From positions 1-64,000 of the forward strand of contig CAUJHR010000016.1 in assembly GCA_963205195.1 (NCBI GenBank): a DNA stretch of 64,000 nt, given 5' to 3'. The position numbers and the translations under genes are program-made. The notes beneath the pieces are model-generated. The model made no database searches. It was not told the DNA's origin and saw only the letters and a list, made by a program, of their open reading frames with translations. Source of the stretch: Pseudomonadota bacterium (GTDB lineage: Bacteria > Pseudomonadota > Alphaproteobacteria > Rickettsiales > SXRF01). Below are positions 9,036 to 16,733 of the stretch, piece after piece (position 1 is the first letter of the stretch; every line of letters starts with the position of its first letter).

Positions 9036-10060
9036 CATATATGATGCCCGCTGAGTGGGAACGCCACAACTCTACTCTTCTTGCGTGGCCGCATAACAAA
9101 GAGGACTGGCCCGGTAAATTTGCTCCGATTCCTTTTGTGTATGCCGAAATAATTCGTAATTTAACGCAAGTTGAACGAGTGACGCTGATAGTTCGTAATG
9201 AAAAAGAACAGGCACATGCACATGATATTTGCACACGCTCAGGCGCGGATACTTCAAAAATTGATTTTCATATTATTCCTACTAACCGTATATGGATGCG
9301 TGATAGCGGGCCGATAATAGTAAAACACGGCAAAGAAAAAATCATGTTAGACTGGCGGTTTACAGCATGGGCTAAATACCCCAACCATAAACTTGATGAC
9401 AAGGTTCCATTCTTATTGAATGAAAAATGGGAAATGCAGCGTGTGCAGCCAGCTCACAAAGGAAAGCGCGTGGTATTAGAAGGCGGCTCTATTGACGTAA
9501 ATGGTAAAGGAACATTGCTTACAACCCGTGAATGTCTGCTTTCAGATATTCAAATACGCAATCCCGGCTTCCAGCAGGAAGATTACGAAGAAATATTCAA
9601 AAAATACCTTGGTATTTCCAATGTAATATGGCTGGAAAATGGCATTATCGGCGATGACACACACGGCCATGTTGATGACATAACTCGTTTTGTGAATACT
9701 GATACTATTGTTACTGTAATAGAAAAAGATAAGGCCAGCGATAATTACGAGCTGCTTAAAACCAACCTTAAAATCCTTAAAAAATCACGCGACCAGAGCG
9801 GTAAGCAACTTAATATAGTTGAATTACCAATGCCCCGCCCTGTTATATTTGAAGAGCAGGTATTGCCGGCATCCTACGCGAATTTCCTGATAGCCAACGG
9901 TTTGGTTTTAGTGCCTACTTTTAATGATCCGGCTGACCGCACAGCGCTTTCAGTATTGGCAGAACTTTTTCCTAAACATGAAGTGGTAGGAATTCACGCG
10001 GTTGATCTTGTATGGGGACTAGGAACAATCCATTGCATGAGCCAGCAAATTCCTGCATAA
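8999..10060 (+). CDS. aguA: Agmatine deiminase
   Basis: Converts agmatine to N-carbamoylputrescine plus ammonia, feeding AguB. Family motifs are present: PAEWERH..TLLAWPHN at the N-terminus, WMRDSGP (substrate-binding Asp), EGGSIDVNGKGTLLTT, GDDTHGHVDD (catalytic Asp/His) and the C-terminal WGLGTIHCMSQQ with the nucleophilic Cys. From the ATG at 8999 the first 14 residues come from the inserted heptamer array; the native start is probably ATG 9041 or 9044, where family similarity begins. Ribosomes may reach it by coupling with the upstream cassette gene. Confidence 0.93.
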   Translation: MKSSSVICHPSSAYMMPAEWERHNSTLLAWPHNKEDWPGKFAPIPFVYAEIIRNLTQVERVTLIVRNEKEQAHAHDICTRSGADTSKIDFHIIPTNRIWMRDSGPIIVKHGKEKIMLDWRFTAWAKYPNHKLDDKVPFLLNEKWEMQRVQPAHKGKRVVLEGGSIDVNGKGTLLTTRECLLSDIQIRNPGFQQEDYEEIFKKYLGISNVIWLENGIIGDDTHGHVDDITRFVNTDTIVTVIEKDKASDNYELLKTNLKILKKSRDQSGKQLNIVELPMPRPVIFEEQVLPASYANFLIANGLVLVPTFNDPADRTALSVLAELFPKHEVVGIHAVDLVWGLGTIHCMSQQIPA

Positions 10061-10067
10061 TTTACTT

Positions 10068-10961
10068 ATGCTTAGAATCCATAATATAATAAAAAAATCC
10101 GCGATCTGCATTTGGCGGGCGGTGTATGATACAGTGTTCGTCCATGATGGAATTGAGCATGCTGGCTACCTTGCTTTCCTGGGCCTGCTTGCGCTTTTCC
10201 CTTTCCTTGTATTCCTTGTTTCAGTGATTGGCGTAATGGGGCAAGGCGCAAGCGGAGCTGAGTTCATAACTTCGCTTCTACAGACATTGCCAGCCGACAT
10301 AACCGCAGCTCTAAGGCCAAGAATCATAGAGATTATTTCCGGCCCTCCACAAGGCTTGCTCACTGTTTCAATTTTAGGTGCTATATGGACGGCGTCCTCA
10401 GCAGTCGAAGGAATACGCACCGTACTCAACCGTGCCTACCGGGTAACAACCCCTCCTGCATACTGGCTTAGGCGTTTGCTATCAATCGCACAGCTTATGA
10501 TATTCACTTCAATATTGATAATTGGTATGCTGCTGGTTGTAACGCTGCCTTTTATACTTCATATGATAGAAAAATTTGTTGGTATAAACGCTCCATTCGA
10601 AGCTGATGAAAAGCTTGGCAGCCTGTTATTTTATATAACTATAGTTTCTTTGTTTTTCGCCGTGTCCTATATTTATTATATACTGCCTAACATTAAGCAA
10701 AGGGTAGTTTCAGTTATGCCGGGGGCAGCTCTCGTTGTGCTCTTGTGGATAGGCTCTGCTTACCTTTTTACTCAATATCTTTCACATTTTAATCAGGTAA
10801 ACCTGATTTATGGCAGCCTTGGCGGGTTTATCGCAGCTTTAGTATTTTTTTATATCTGTAATATCATTTTTATCTTTGGCGCAGAACTTAATCACCAGAT
10901 AGTCGAAATGCTAGGGCTGAGAACTGTTGAGAGAGAAAAAACTAATGAGCTGCGACAATAG
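10068..10961 (+). CDS. YihY/BrkB-family inner-membrane protein
   Basis: 297 aa with about six hydrophobic segments, including AGYLAFLGLLALFPFLVFL near the start and LGGFIAALVFFYICNIIFIF near the end. The pattern matches the YihY/virulence factor BrkB family, formerly misnamed RNase BN; transport function is not settled. It follows aguA by 7 bp and may share its transcript. Its 3' end overlaps the convergent cpaA by 20 bp. Confidence 0.85.
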   Translation: MLRIHNIIKKSAICIWRAVYDTVFVHDGIEHAGYLAFLGLLALFPFLVFLVSVIGVMGQGASGAEFITSLLQTLPADITAALRPRIIEIISGPPQGLLTVSILGAIWTASSAVEGIRTVLNRAYRVTTPPAYWLRRLLSIAQLMIFTSILIIGMLLVVTLPFILHMIEKFVGINAPFEADEKLGSLLFYITIVSLFFAVSYIYYILPNIKQRVVSVMPGAALVVLLWIGSAYLFTQYLSHFNQVNLIYGSLGGFIAALVFFYICNIIFIFGAELNHQIVEMLGLRTVEREKTNELRQ

Positions 10962-11433
10962 GCACATCATTGCTGTATAGCATCATTAAAAAAGCCCCGG
11001 CAATAGCAAGTCCATAAGGAACTGGTTCCTTATTTCGCAATATTCTTGGTAATTTTCCTTTATCGCTGATGATATGCGGGATTATTTTTCTTACAATCAG
11101 TATAAAAATTGACAGCACACCGCCAAGAACCGCAAAGTTGAAACCGAACATAGCCAGCTTTTCCCAGCCTACCCAAAGGGCAAGAACTATTATAAGCTTT
11201 ACGTCCCCTCCTCCCATCATTCTTAATGCAAATACAACATAGCCAATGGCAAAGGTTATTAACATACCCAACAGGTCCATTTTCCAATCAACTGCAAAAT
11301 TTGCCACAAAAAGTGCAACTGGGTATACTAAAAGTAAGCTGCCGACCAGCCAATTGGGGATGATGAATTTTGATGCGTCATATGCCATTACAGCAAACAT
11401 GCTAAATACAAGGTAAAAAATTATAATCGACAT
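10942..11433 (-). CDS. cpaA: Prepilin peptidase CpaA-like (A24 family)
   Basis: 163-aa polytopic protein. The A24 aspartates are visible in AYDASKFIIPN (first catalytic Asp) and MMGGGDVKLI (GxGD-type motif, second Asp). It lacks the N-methylase domain, so it is the short CpaA/TadV type that processes Flp/Tad prepilins. No other tad genes are in the window; the only pilin-like N-terminus is the protein at 16723-18585. It is the last gene of the operon headed by csrA. Confidence 0.85.
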   Translation of the reverse strand: MSIIIFYLVFSMFAVMAYDASKFIIPNWLVGSLLLVYPVALFVANFAVDWKMDLLGMLITFAIGYVVFALRMMGGGDVKLIIVLALWVGWEKLAMFGFNFAVLGGVLSIFILIVRKIIPHIISDKGKLPRILRNKEPVPYGLAIAGAFLMMLYSNDVPIVAAH

Positions 11434-11437
11434 ATTA

Positions 11438-11794
11438 TCATCCCTCTGCCTTTGGCTTTTTCTTTTTTATAAGAGGTTCATTATCTGGGTCCATGTGATA
11501 TTTTCTGAGCGCTATATGCATGGCGGGAGTAAGCATTATGCTTATTATACCCAGCACAATGAAACAGCTATATAGTGCATAGAATGAGGCAAATAATTTA
11601 CCTTCAAAACTGTGCATTTCATTTACTGGCCCCATCCCGCCAAGTATCATAGAGGCATTCAAAAGAGCGTCTATCCATGGCATATTTTCGCTTAAATGAT
11701 AGCCAAGCACACCGATAACCAGGGAAACCAAAATAATAACGAAAGCACGAACTACCAGTTTACTATATGGGTGGCTATTTATCGGATACATCAT
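11438..11794 (-). CDS. Small membrane protein, unknown
   Basis: About 118 aa with three hydrophobic segments; a reentrant-looking ILGGMGPV between the second and third resembles a channel pore loop, but I would not call it a channel. A basic tail ends in KKKKPKAEG. I chose ATG 11794 (GGA about seven bases upstream) over ATG 11806 and a TTG at 11809. It overlaps the gene before it and leaves 4 bp before cpaA. Confidence 0.6.
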   Translation of the reverse strand: MMYPINSHPYSKLVVRAFVIILVSLVIGVLGYHLSENMPWIDALLNASMILGGMGPVNEMHSFEGKLFASFYALYSCFIVLGIISIMLTPAMHIALRKYHMDPDNEPLIKKKKPKAEG

Positions 11795-12035
11795 GAAATT
11801 CCACATCAATTATGGTAGTCTTTGATTCTACTGGAAATATACTATCATTTTTTGGATTCTTCATTGCAGACTTACCATAACGCATACGCAAATAATAGCT
11901 GCGTAATACAATAAAAACCGCAAGGAAAATACTGCTTACAAATACAAATAATATGATTGCCGCACCAAACCATAGGGCAAAAGCTATGAAAGCGGCGAGT
12001 ATTATAAAACCTATAATAGAGAAAATAATATCCAT
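11775..12035 (-). CDS. Small membrane protein, unknown
   Basis: 86 aa from the ATG that shares one base with the fliP stop (TAATG), a coupling signal; a GTG at 12071 would give a longer form inside fliP. One long or two short hydrophobic segments fill residues 1-45, followed by a basic stretch and an Asp/Glu-rich tail. No family recognised. Confidence 0.6.
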   Translation of the reverse strand: MDIIFSIIGFIILAAFIAFALWFGAAIILFVFVSSIFLAVFIVLRSYYLRMRYGKSAMKNPKNDSIFPVESKTTIIDVEFHDVSDK

Positions 12036-12784
12036 TATACTGTACCGAAACTCTTTATAAGGCTTCCGCACACCATATACCAGCCATCAACCAGCACAAA
12101 AAATATAAGCTTGAATGGCAAAGAGATCATAACAGGAGGAAGCATCATCATACCCATAGCCATCAGGATGGAAGCAACAAGCATATCAATAACCACAAAT
12201 GGTATAAAAATTAAAAATCCTATCTCAAAAGATCGCTTAAGCTCGCTTATCATAAAAGCAGGTATCAAAACGCGGTATGGCGTATCTTCCGGAGTTTCTA
12301 TCTTAAGACCCGGCGACATATTCACAAAAAGCTCAAGGTCTTTTTGGCGCACATGCTTAAGCATAAAGCTATGGAATGGTGCACCAATACGCTCCATTGC
12401 CTGTTCTTCGGTAATAGATTCTTCAAGTAAGGGCTTAACGCCATCATTATATGACTGCTCAAACGCCGGCGCCATTATGAAAGCAGTCATGAATAAGGCA
12501 AGGGATATAAGAACCTGGTTAGGAGGAGTCTGCTGCAAACCCAATGCACTTCGCAGAAAAGAAAGCACAATAACTATACGCATGAAGGAAGTTGTCATTA
12601 CCAATATCGACGGCGCAAGAGTAATAACCGTAAGCAAAACCACAAGCTGGATAAGTTTAGCTGTTGCCGTGCCATTTGGTGTTTTTCCAAGGTCGATATT
12701 CATCGATTGTGCATGCGCTAAATTTTCAGCGGCGAAGAAAAACAATATTCCAAATAAAAATATAGGGATAATTTTACGAAGCAT
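12035..12784 (-). CDS. fliP: Flagellar export apparatus protein FliP
   Basis: 249 aa, full family length. It has an N-terminal signal sequence (IFLFGILFFFAAENLAHA) and the family core SFMRIVIVLSFLRSALG, ALFMTAFIMAP and the C-terminal membrane hairpin MLVASILMAMGMMMLPPVMIS. FliP with FliQ and FliR forms the inner-membrane gate for flagellar protein secretion; fliQ and fliR are not adjacent here. Its start overlaps fliO by 11 bp. It is too flagellar-like in context (csrA, FlhB fragment) to favour a virulence type III gate. Confidence 0.93.
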   Translation of the reverse strand: MLRKIIPIFLFGILFFFAAENLAHAQSMNIDLGKTPNGTATAKLIQLVVLLTVITLAPSILVMTTSFMRIVIVLSFLRSALGLQQTPPNQVLISLALFMTAFIMAPAFEQSYNDGVKPLLEESITEEQAMERIGAPFHSFMLKHVRQKDLELFVNMSPGLKIETPEDTPYRVLIPAFMISELKRSFEIGFLIFIPFVVIDMLVASILMAMGMMMLPPVMISLPFKLIFFVLVDGWYMVCGSLIKSFGTV

Positions 12785-13070
12785 GTTTGATCCCAGATTC
12801 TATAACCAATGTTTTCCCATCACCAACCAGCAACAGATGTTCAATTTCATCGCGTCTTATAAGCAATAATTTTGATTTATGGTCTATATGCTGGATTTCG
12901 ATAATAGCAATCCTGCCTTTATTTTGTCCTGCTGCAAATAATTTTGCGCTGAATATTTTGGTGCCTAAAGTTTTTTGGCTGTAATAACGTAGCCCGACTG
13001 CCAGCAATCCAAGCAAGCCCAGCACCACAAATGATGCAAAAACGAATTGCGCTGGATTTACCGTATCCAT
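12774..13070 (-). CDS. fliO: FliO-like flagellar biosynthesis protein
   Basis: 98 aa: one N-terminal membrane segment (ASFVVLGLLGLLAVGLRYY), a basic junction, then a small beta domain with IAIIEIQHIDHKSKLLLI and a GDGKTLVIES end, the FliO pattern. It supports FliP assembly. It overlaps fliP by 11 bp. The family is weakly conserved, so the call leans on both shape and neighbour. Confidence 0.78.
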   Translation of the reverse strand: MDTVNPAQFVFASFVVLGLLGLLAVGLRYYSQKTLGTKIFSAKLFAAGQNKGRIAIIEIQHIDHKSKLLLIRRDEIEHLLLVGDGKTLVIESGIKHAS

Positions 13071-13078
13071 CGGCGGAA

Positions 13079-13429
13079 TTAATTCCCTTCCTTGGAATCA
13101 ACCAGTTCCGCTTTAGCATCCGCTGTTTTGTAGGCAACATTTGCTTTTTTATGGCTGGAAAGATAACGGATTTCATTTGCTATAGCTTCCCGCTGAACGG
13201 TAAGTTCCTTGCCAAGAGTATTCAGCTCATCCAGCAACCATTGCAAAGAACCGGCATACTTAATACGGTCTTCATCAGACAATTCCATAACTCTTTCGCA
13301 AAGCCCCTGAACCTGTTTATCAAGCCCGGCCATTTCAACCATAGCCCCTTTATCAATCAGGGTTCTGCTATCAAGCACAAATTGTGCTATATTTTTAAAT
13401 AATTCCTGATGTTCCCTGTCATCGTTCAT
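13079..13429 (-). CDS. Helical protein, possible flagellar chaperone
   Basis: 116 aa, predicted almost wholly helical, with heptad-like hydrophobic spacing between about 30 and 90 (ELSDEDRIKYAGSLQWLLDE) and a charged tail. Size and composition resemble FliT/FlgN-type export chaperones, but no sequence motif proves it. It overlaps the preceding gene by 4 bp and lies 8 bp before fliO, so it belongs to the operon. Confidence 0.6.
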   Translation of the reverse strand: MNDDREHQELFKNIAQFVLDSRTLIDKGAMVEMAGLDKQVQGLCERVMELSDEDRIKYAGSLQWLLDELNTLGKELTVQREAIANEIRYLSSHKKANVAYKTADAKAELVDSKEGN

Positions 13430-13755
13430 ACGGTCCTCCTTGCTTTGTCATTTGCTTTATAAACGTATGCTAAAATTTCTGCAACAGCTGCATATGCTTC
13501 TAGTGGAATTGGGGTATTAATGTCCAGCTTTTCTAGTAGAGTTACCAAATCGGTATCACGTCTTATTTCAACATTATTTGCCTTGGCAAGTTCTATTATC
13601 TGTTGCGCTAATAATCCTTTGCCCTTTGCTGCAACAATTGGTGCTTCATCTTTCCCGCGCTCATATTTAAGCGCAACAGCAAGCTTGCTTTTATCAAAAA
13701 CTATTTTTTCTGGGCCATCTTTTTTATTTTCCATCATCCTTGTCCGTATCAGCAT
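13426..13755 (-). CDS. FlhB C-terminal-domain-like protein (EscU/YscU/HrcU family)
   Basis: About 109 aa, or 103 from a second ATG at 13737. The core LAVALKYERGKDEAPIVAAKG, the EIRRD..L.TLL stretch and YAAVAEILAYVYK match the cytoplasmic C-terminal domain of FlhB just after its autocleavage site. The membrane domain and the NPTH motif are missing, so it cannot self-cleave. Such stand-alone FlhB-C paralogues exist (for example YlqH in Bacillus). It overlaps the csrA end and the next gene's start, so translation is tightly coupled. Confidence 0.82.
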   Translation of the reverse strand: MLIRTRMMENKKDGPEKIVFDKSKLAVALKYERGKDEAPIVAAKGKGLLAQQIIELAKANNVEIRRDTDLVTLLEKLDINTPIPLEAYAAVAEILAYVYKANDKARRTV

Positions 13756-13984
13756 TACCTATGTTGATCGTAAATTCAATATCATCAAGGCTTCCGCCAT
13801 CATCACTGGACGCCGCAATATTCTGCTCAAGTATTTTCTGGTGCAGTTCCTTACGCAGGATACTAGCCTCTTTAGGGAATAAAAAGCCGAGTTTTACCGT
13901 TTTACCGCGGACATCAACCACGGTAAGTTCAATGTTATTGTTAATTATAATCGATTCACCGATTCTTCTGGTTAAATATAGCAT
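13724..13984 (-). CDS. csrA: Carbon storage regulator CsrA
   Basis: 86 aa RNA-binding protein beginning with the classic MLYLTRRIGESIII and strands ending VRGKTVKLGFLFPKEASILR. CsrA binds GGA in hairpin loops of 5' leaders and often controls flagellar genes. The C-terminal extension past about residue 55, acidic and rich in Asp, is longer than in E. coli CsrA (61 aa). It is the first gene of the operon that continues with flagellar parts. Confidence 0.93.
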   Translation of the reverse strand: MLYLTRRIGESIIINNNIELTVVDVRGKTVKLGFLFPKEASILRKELHQKILEQNIAASSDDGGSLDDIEFTINIGNADTDKDDGK

Positions 13985-14089
13985 TCAGACATTCTTTAAG
14001 ATAAAACGCATGCAATCTAATGCAGCAAAACTCCGTAAATTGCAAATATTATGGCTAGATATAATTAAAATACATTGTAATCTCTTTCC

Positions 14090-14686
14090 ATGATAGAAAA
14101 TAGTATAAAACAACAGATAATTCTTGCAATGGATAGCTCCGCAGGCGCGTGCAGTGTTGCTGTGTGGAAAAACCATGAAATTACAGCATATTGCGAGGAA
14201 AAGCTGGCATCAATGCAATCAAAGCGCCTCATACAGATGACTGAGGAAGCAATGGCTGCCAGCACTATAGGATATAATGATTTAGACTCTATTGCCTGCA
14301 CAGTTGGCCCCGGAAGCTTCACCGGGATACGGATCGGCCTTGCTAGTGCCCGCGCAATAGGCTTTGCTGCACAAATCCCGGTTAATGGCTTCAGCGCCCT
14401 TGCTGTAGTTGCTTTTGCCGAATTGGGAAAACAAAAATCTCCGATAAAGTCCATATTGAACGCAGGGAAAGGCGAAGTGGTCTGTCAGGATTTCAGTGAT
14501 AATCTTGAAGAATTAAATTCTCCTGAGCTTGTAAAAATGGAGCAGGATATGCTAATACACACTCCACGGGCTGATATGCTGGCTAAGCTCGCGGCGTTTT
14601 ATCCGCAATTGCGGGTTGAGCCACTGCCTTTATATGTCCGCCCGCCTGATGCAAAACTCCCGTTAGAAATCTATACAGTACCATGA
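14090..14686 (+). CDS. tsaB: tRNA threonylcarbamoyladenosine biosynthesis protein TsaB
   Basis: 198 aa with an ASKHA-type fold: [15 protein letters not shown] at the start and the diagnostic [20 protein letters not shown] in the middle. It partners with TsaD (encoded at 41954-42982) and TsaE for the t6A37 modification of ANN-decoding tRNAs. Somewhat shorter than E. coli TsaB because the C-terminal part is compact. Its stop overlaps zapE by 4 bp. Confidence 0.92.
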   Translation: MIENSIKQQIILAMDSSAGACSVAVWKNHEITAYCEEKLASMQSKRLIQMTEEAMAASTIGYNDLDSIACTVGPGSFTGIRIGLASARAIGFAAQIPVNGFSALAVVAFAELGKQKSPIKSILNAGKGEVVCQDFSDNLEELNSPELVKMEQDMLIHTPRADMLAKLAAFYPQLRVEPLPLYVRPPDAKLPLEIYTVP

Positions 14687-15780
14687 CTAAACCTAACCTT
14701 AGCAAAAGCTACCAATTACTCGTAGGGCAAGGGCTAATTCAGGACGACCCTGCACAACGAAGCCTGCTTACAGAGTTTCAAAAAACTTTGGATGCTCTGG
14801 TCGCACCAAAGAAAAGATCTATATTCGGTAAAGCACCCACATCTCCATGCAGCCTGTATATTTACGGAAATGTTGGGCGCGGAAAATCCATGCTAATGGA
14901 TTTATTTTTCGATGCCGTTCCCACTCAAAATGTCTGGATAAAGAAAAGACGTGTGCATTTTCATGCTTTCATGCAGGAAGTTCATGCACGTATCCATAAG
15001 CTCAGGCAGGAAGGTGGAAAAGACCCGGTTATGGGGCTGGCGCGTGAAATAGCGGATGAAACCAACCTGCTCTGCTTTGATGAATTACAGGCAACTGATG
15101 TTGCAGATGCGACTCTTTTATACCGCCTGTTTGATGGCTTGTTTTCTAATGGAGTCTGCATTGTCAGCACATCTAACCGTCCGCCAGCTGCATTATATAC
15201 TGGCGGAGTACAGGCCGAACGCTTTGCAAAATTCATAGAATTAATCGAAGAAAAAATGACTGTTGCTGCCCTTTCCAGCCCGGATGATTACCGCTACCAG
15301 CAAGGACGCAGCCACCTGCAATTTTATTATTACCCGCTTGGGGAAGCAGCCGATAAATTTATCGCAAGAACCCTTAAAAACCTTGGCATAACTGATAAAC
15401 CAGTTAAGCAAACACTCATAGTACAGGGAAGGCAGGTGGAATTTAAAGCCTATAATAATAAAATAGGCATTTTTACCTTTTATGAATTATGCGAAACCAT
15501 GCTGGGTGCCGCCGATTATCTTGCGCTGGCCCGCAGGCTTGATGTTGTAATCCTTACCGCTATTCCCAAACTCCAGCCCGAACAGCATAATGCCGCAAAA
15601 CGGTTTTCTACGCTGATTGATACTTTGTATGAACATAAAATAAAGCTCGTGTGCACCGCTTCTGTTGCTGCTGAAGAATTATACCAAAGCGGTATCAATT
15701 CATTTGAATTCCAACGCACAGTTTCGCGCCTTGTTGAAATGCAGTCACCTGGCTATGATGAAAGATTGGAAGCAATATGA
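14683..15780 (+). CDS. zapE: AFG1-family ATPase ZapE
   Basis: 365 aa AAA-type ATPase: Walker [15 protein letters not shown] (about 64-77), [10 protein letters not shown], Walker [16 protein letters not shown], and STSNRPP sensor. The C-terminus has the usual [12 protein letters not shown]. ZapE acts at the division ring in E. coli, and Afg1 relatives assist membrane proteostasis. It overlaps both tsaB and ispH by 4 bp, a three-gene operon. Confidence 0.93.
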   Translation: MTKPNLSKSYQLLVGQGLIQDDPAQRSLLTEFQKTLDALVAPKKRSIFGKAPTSPCSLYIYGNVGRGKSMLMDLFFDAVPTQNVWIKKRRVHFHAFMQEVHARIHKLRQEGGKDPVMGLAREIADETNLLCFDELQATDVADATLLYRLFDGLFSNGVCIVSTSNRPPAALYTGGVQAERFAKFIELIEEKMTVAALSSPDDYRYQQGRSHLQFYYYPLGEAADKFIARTLKNLGITDKPVKQTLIVQGRQVEFKAYNNKIGIFTFYELCETMLGAADYLALARRLDVVILTAIPKLQPEQHNAAKRFSTLIDTLYEHKIKLVCTASVAAEELYQSGINSFEFQRTVSRLVEMQSPGYDERLEAI

Positions 15781-16733
15781 ATGAACTAAAAATAATACTT
15801 GCCCAGCCGCGGGGTTTCTGTGCAGGGGTAGACCGCGCCATCGAAATAGTCGAAAAGGCATTAAGCCTTTATGGGGCTCCGGTATATGTACGCCATGAAA
15901 TAGTACATAATCGTTGGGTGGTAGAAGACTTACGCGCTAAAGGTGTTGTATTTGTACAGGAAGTAAGCGAGATACCAGATGGTGCGATAACAGTTTTTTC
16001 AGCACATGGCATTTCTGAAAAGGTAGAAAACTCCGCCCGCCTGCGCGATCTGCCGGTTATTGATGCCACCTGCCCGCTAGTAACTAAAGTACATAAAGAA
16101 GCACAACGCTATGAGGCGCAGGATAGGCAAATTATCCTAATCGGGCATGAAGGGCATCCTGAAGTTGAAGGAACTAGCGGGCGTGTGCAAAATGGCGTAT
16201 TGCTGGTACAAAATGCAAAAGATGTGGCAACACTTGTCGTAAGTGATCCGCAAAAACTCGCCTATGTAACGCAAACAACTTTAAGCGTTGATGACACTAA
16301 AGAAATAATAGAGGCTCTTAAAAAACGTTTCCCTGAGATTGCTGGCCCGGAATTGCGCGATATATGCTATGCGACACAAAACCGGCAAAATGCAGTGCGT
16401 GACTTGGCCAGCCAGGTTGACATGCTATTGGTGGTAGGCTCGGCCAATAGCTCTAACTCCAACCGCTTGCGCGACCTTGCAGCGGAAATAGGGATCACAG
16501 CCTATTTAATAGACGATGCAAAAAGCCTGAACCCGCAATGGTTCGATAATATAAATTCCGTCGGTATAACTGCGGGGGCCTCCGCACCAGAGCATCTTGT
16601 TCAGGGTGTAGTAAGCGCCATTGAAAAATTACGCCCAACCATTATTGAAACCCTTGCAGGAATTGCCGAAAACACCCGTTTTAAATTACCGCCCGAAGTG
16701 ACCGGCGAACGCATGCTTAATTCTAACGGCTAA
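15777..16733 (+). CDS. ispH: 4-hydroxy-3-methylbut-2-enyl diphosphate reductase
   Basis: 318 aa iron-sulfur enzyme that makes IPP and DMAPP in the last step of the MEP isoprenoid pathway. The three cluster cysteines lie in PRGFCAGVDRAIEIVE, DATCPLVTKVH and DICYATQNRQNAV; the catalytic TQTTLS motif and GSANSSNS are present. Complete length. Its 3' end overlaps the convergent pilin-like gene by 11 bp. Confidence 0.96.
   Translation: MNELKIILAQPRGFCAGVDRAIEIVEKALSLYGAPVYVRHEIVHNRWVVEDLRAKGVVFVQEVSEIPDGAITVFSAHGISEKVENSARLRDLPVIDATCPLVTKVHKEAQRYEAQDRQIILIGHEGHPEVEGTSGRVQNGVLLVQNAKDVATLVVSDPQKLAYVTQTTLSVDDTKEIIEALKKRFPEIAGPELRDICYATQNRQNAVRDLASQVDMLLVVGSANSSNSNRLRDLAAEIGITAYLIDDAKSLNPQWFDNINSVGITAGASAPEHLVQGVVSAIEKLRPTIIETLAGIAENTRFKLPPEVTGERMLNSNG

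Noticed and set aside
11438..11794. Potassium channel, from the GGMGPV loop
   Set aside because: No TVGYG-type selectivity filter and the topology is not convincing.
12111..12869. 252-codon plus-strand frame antisense to fliP
   Set aside because: It lies opposite a well-conserved gene and has low-complexity translation with no domain.
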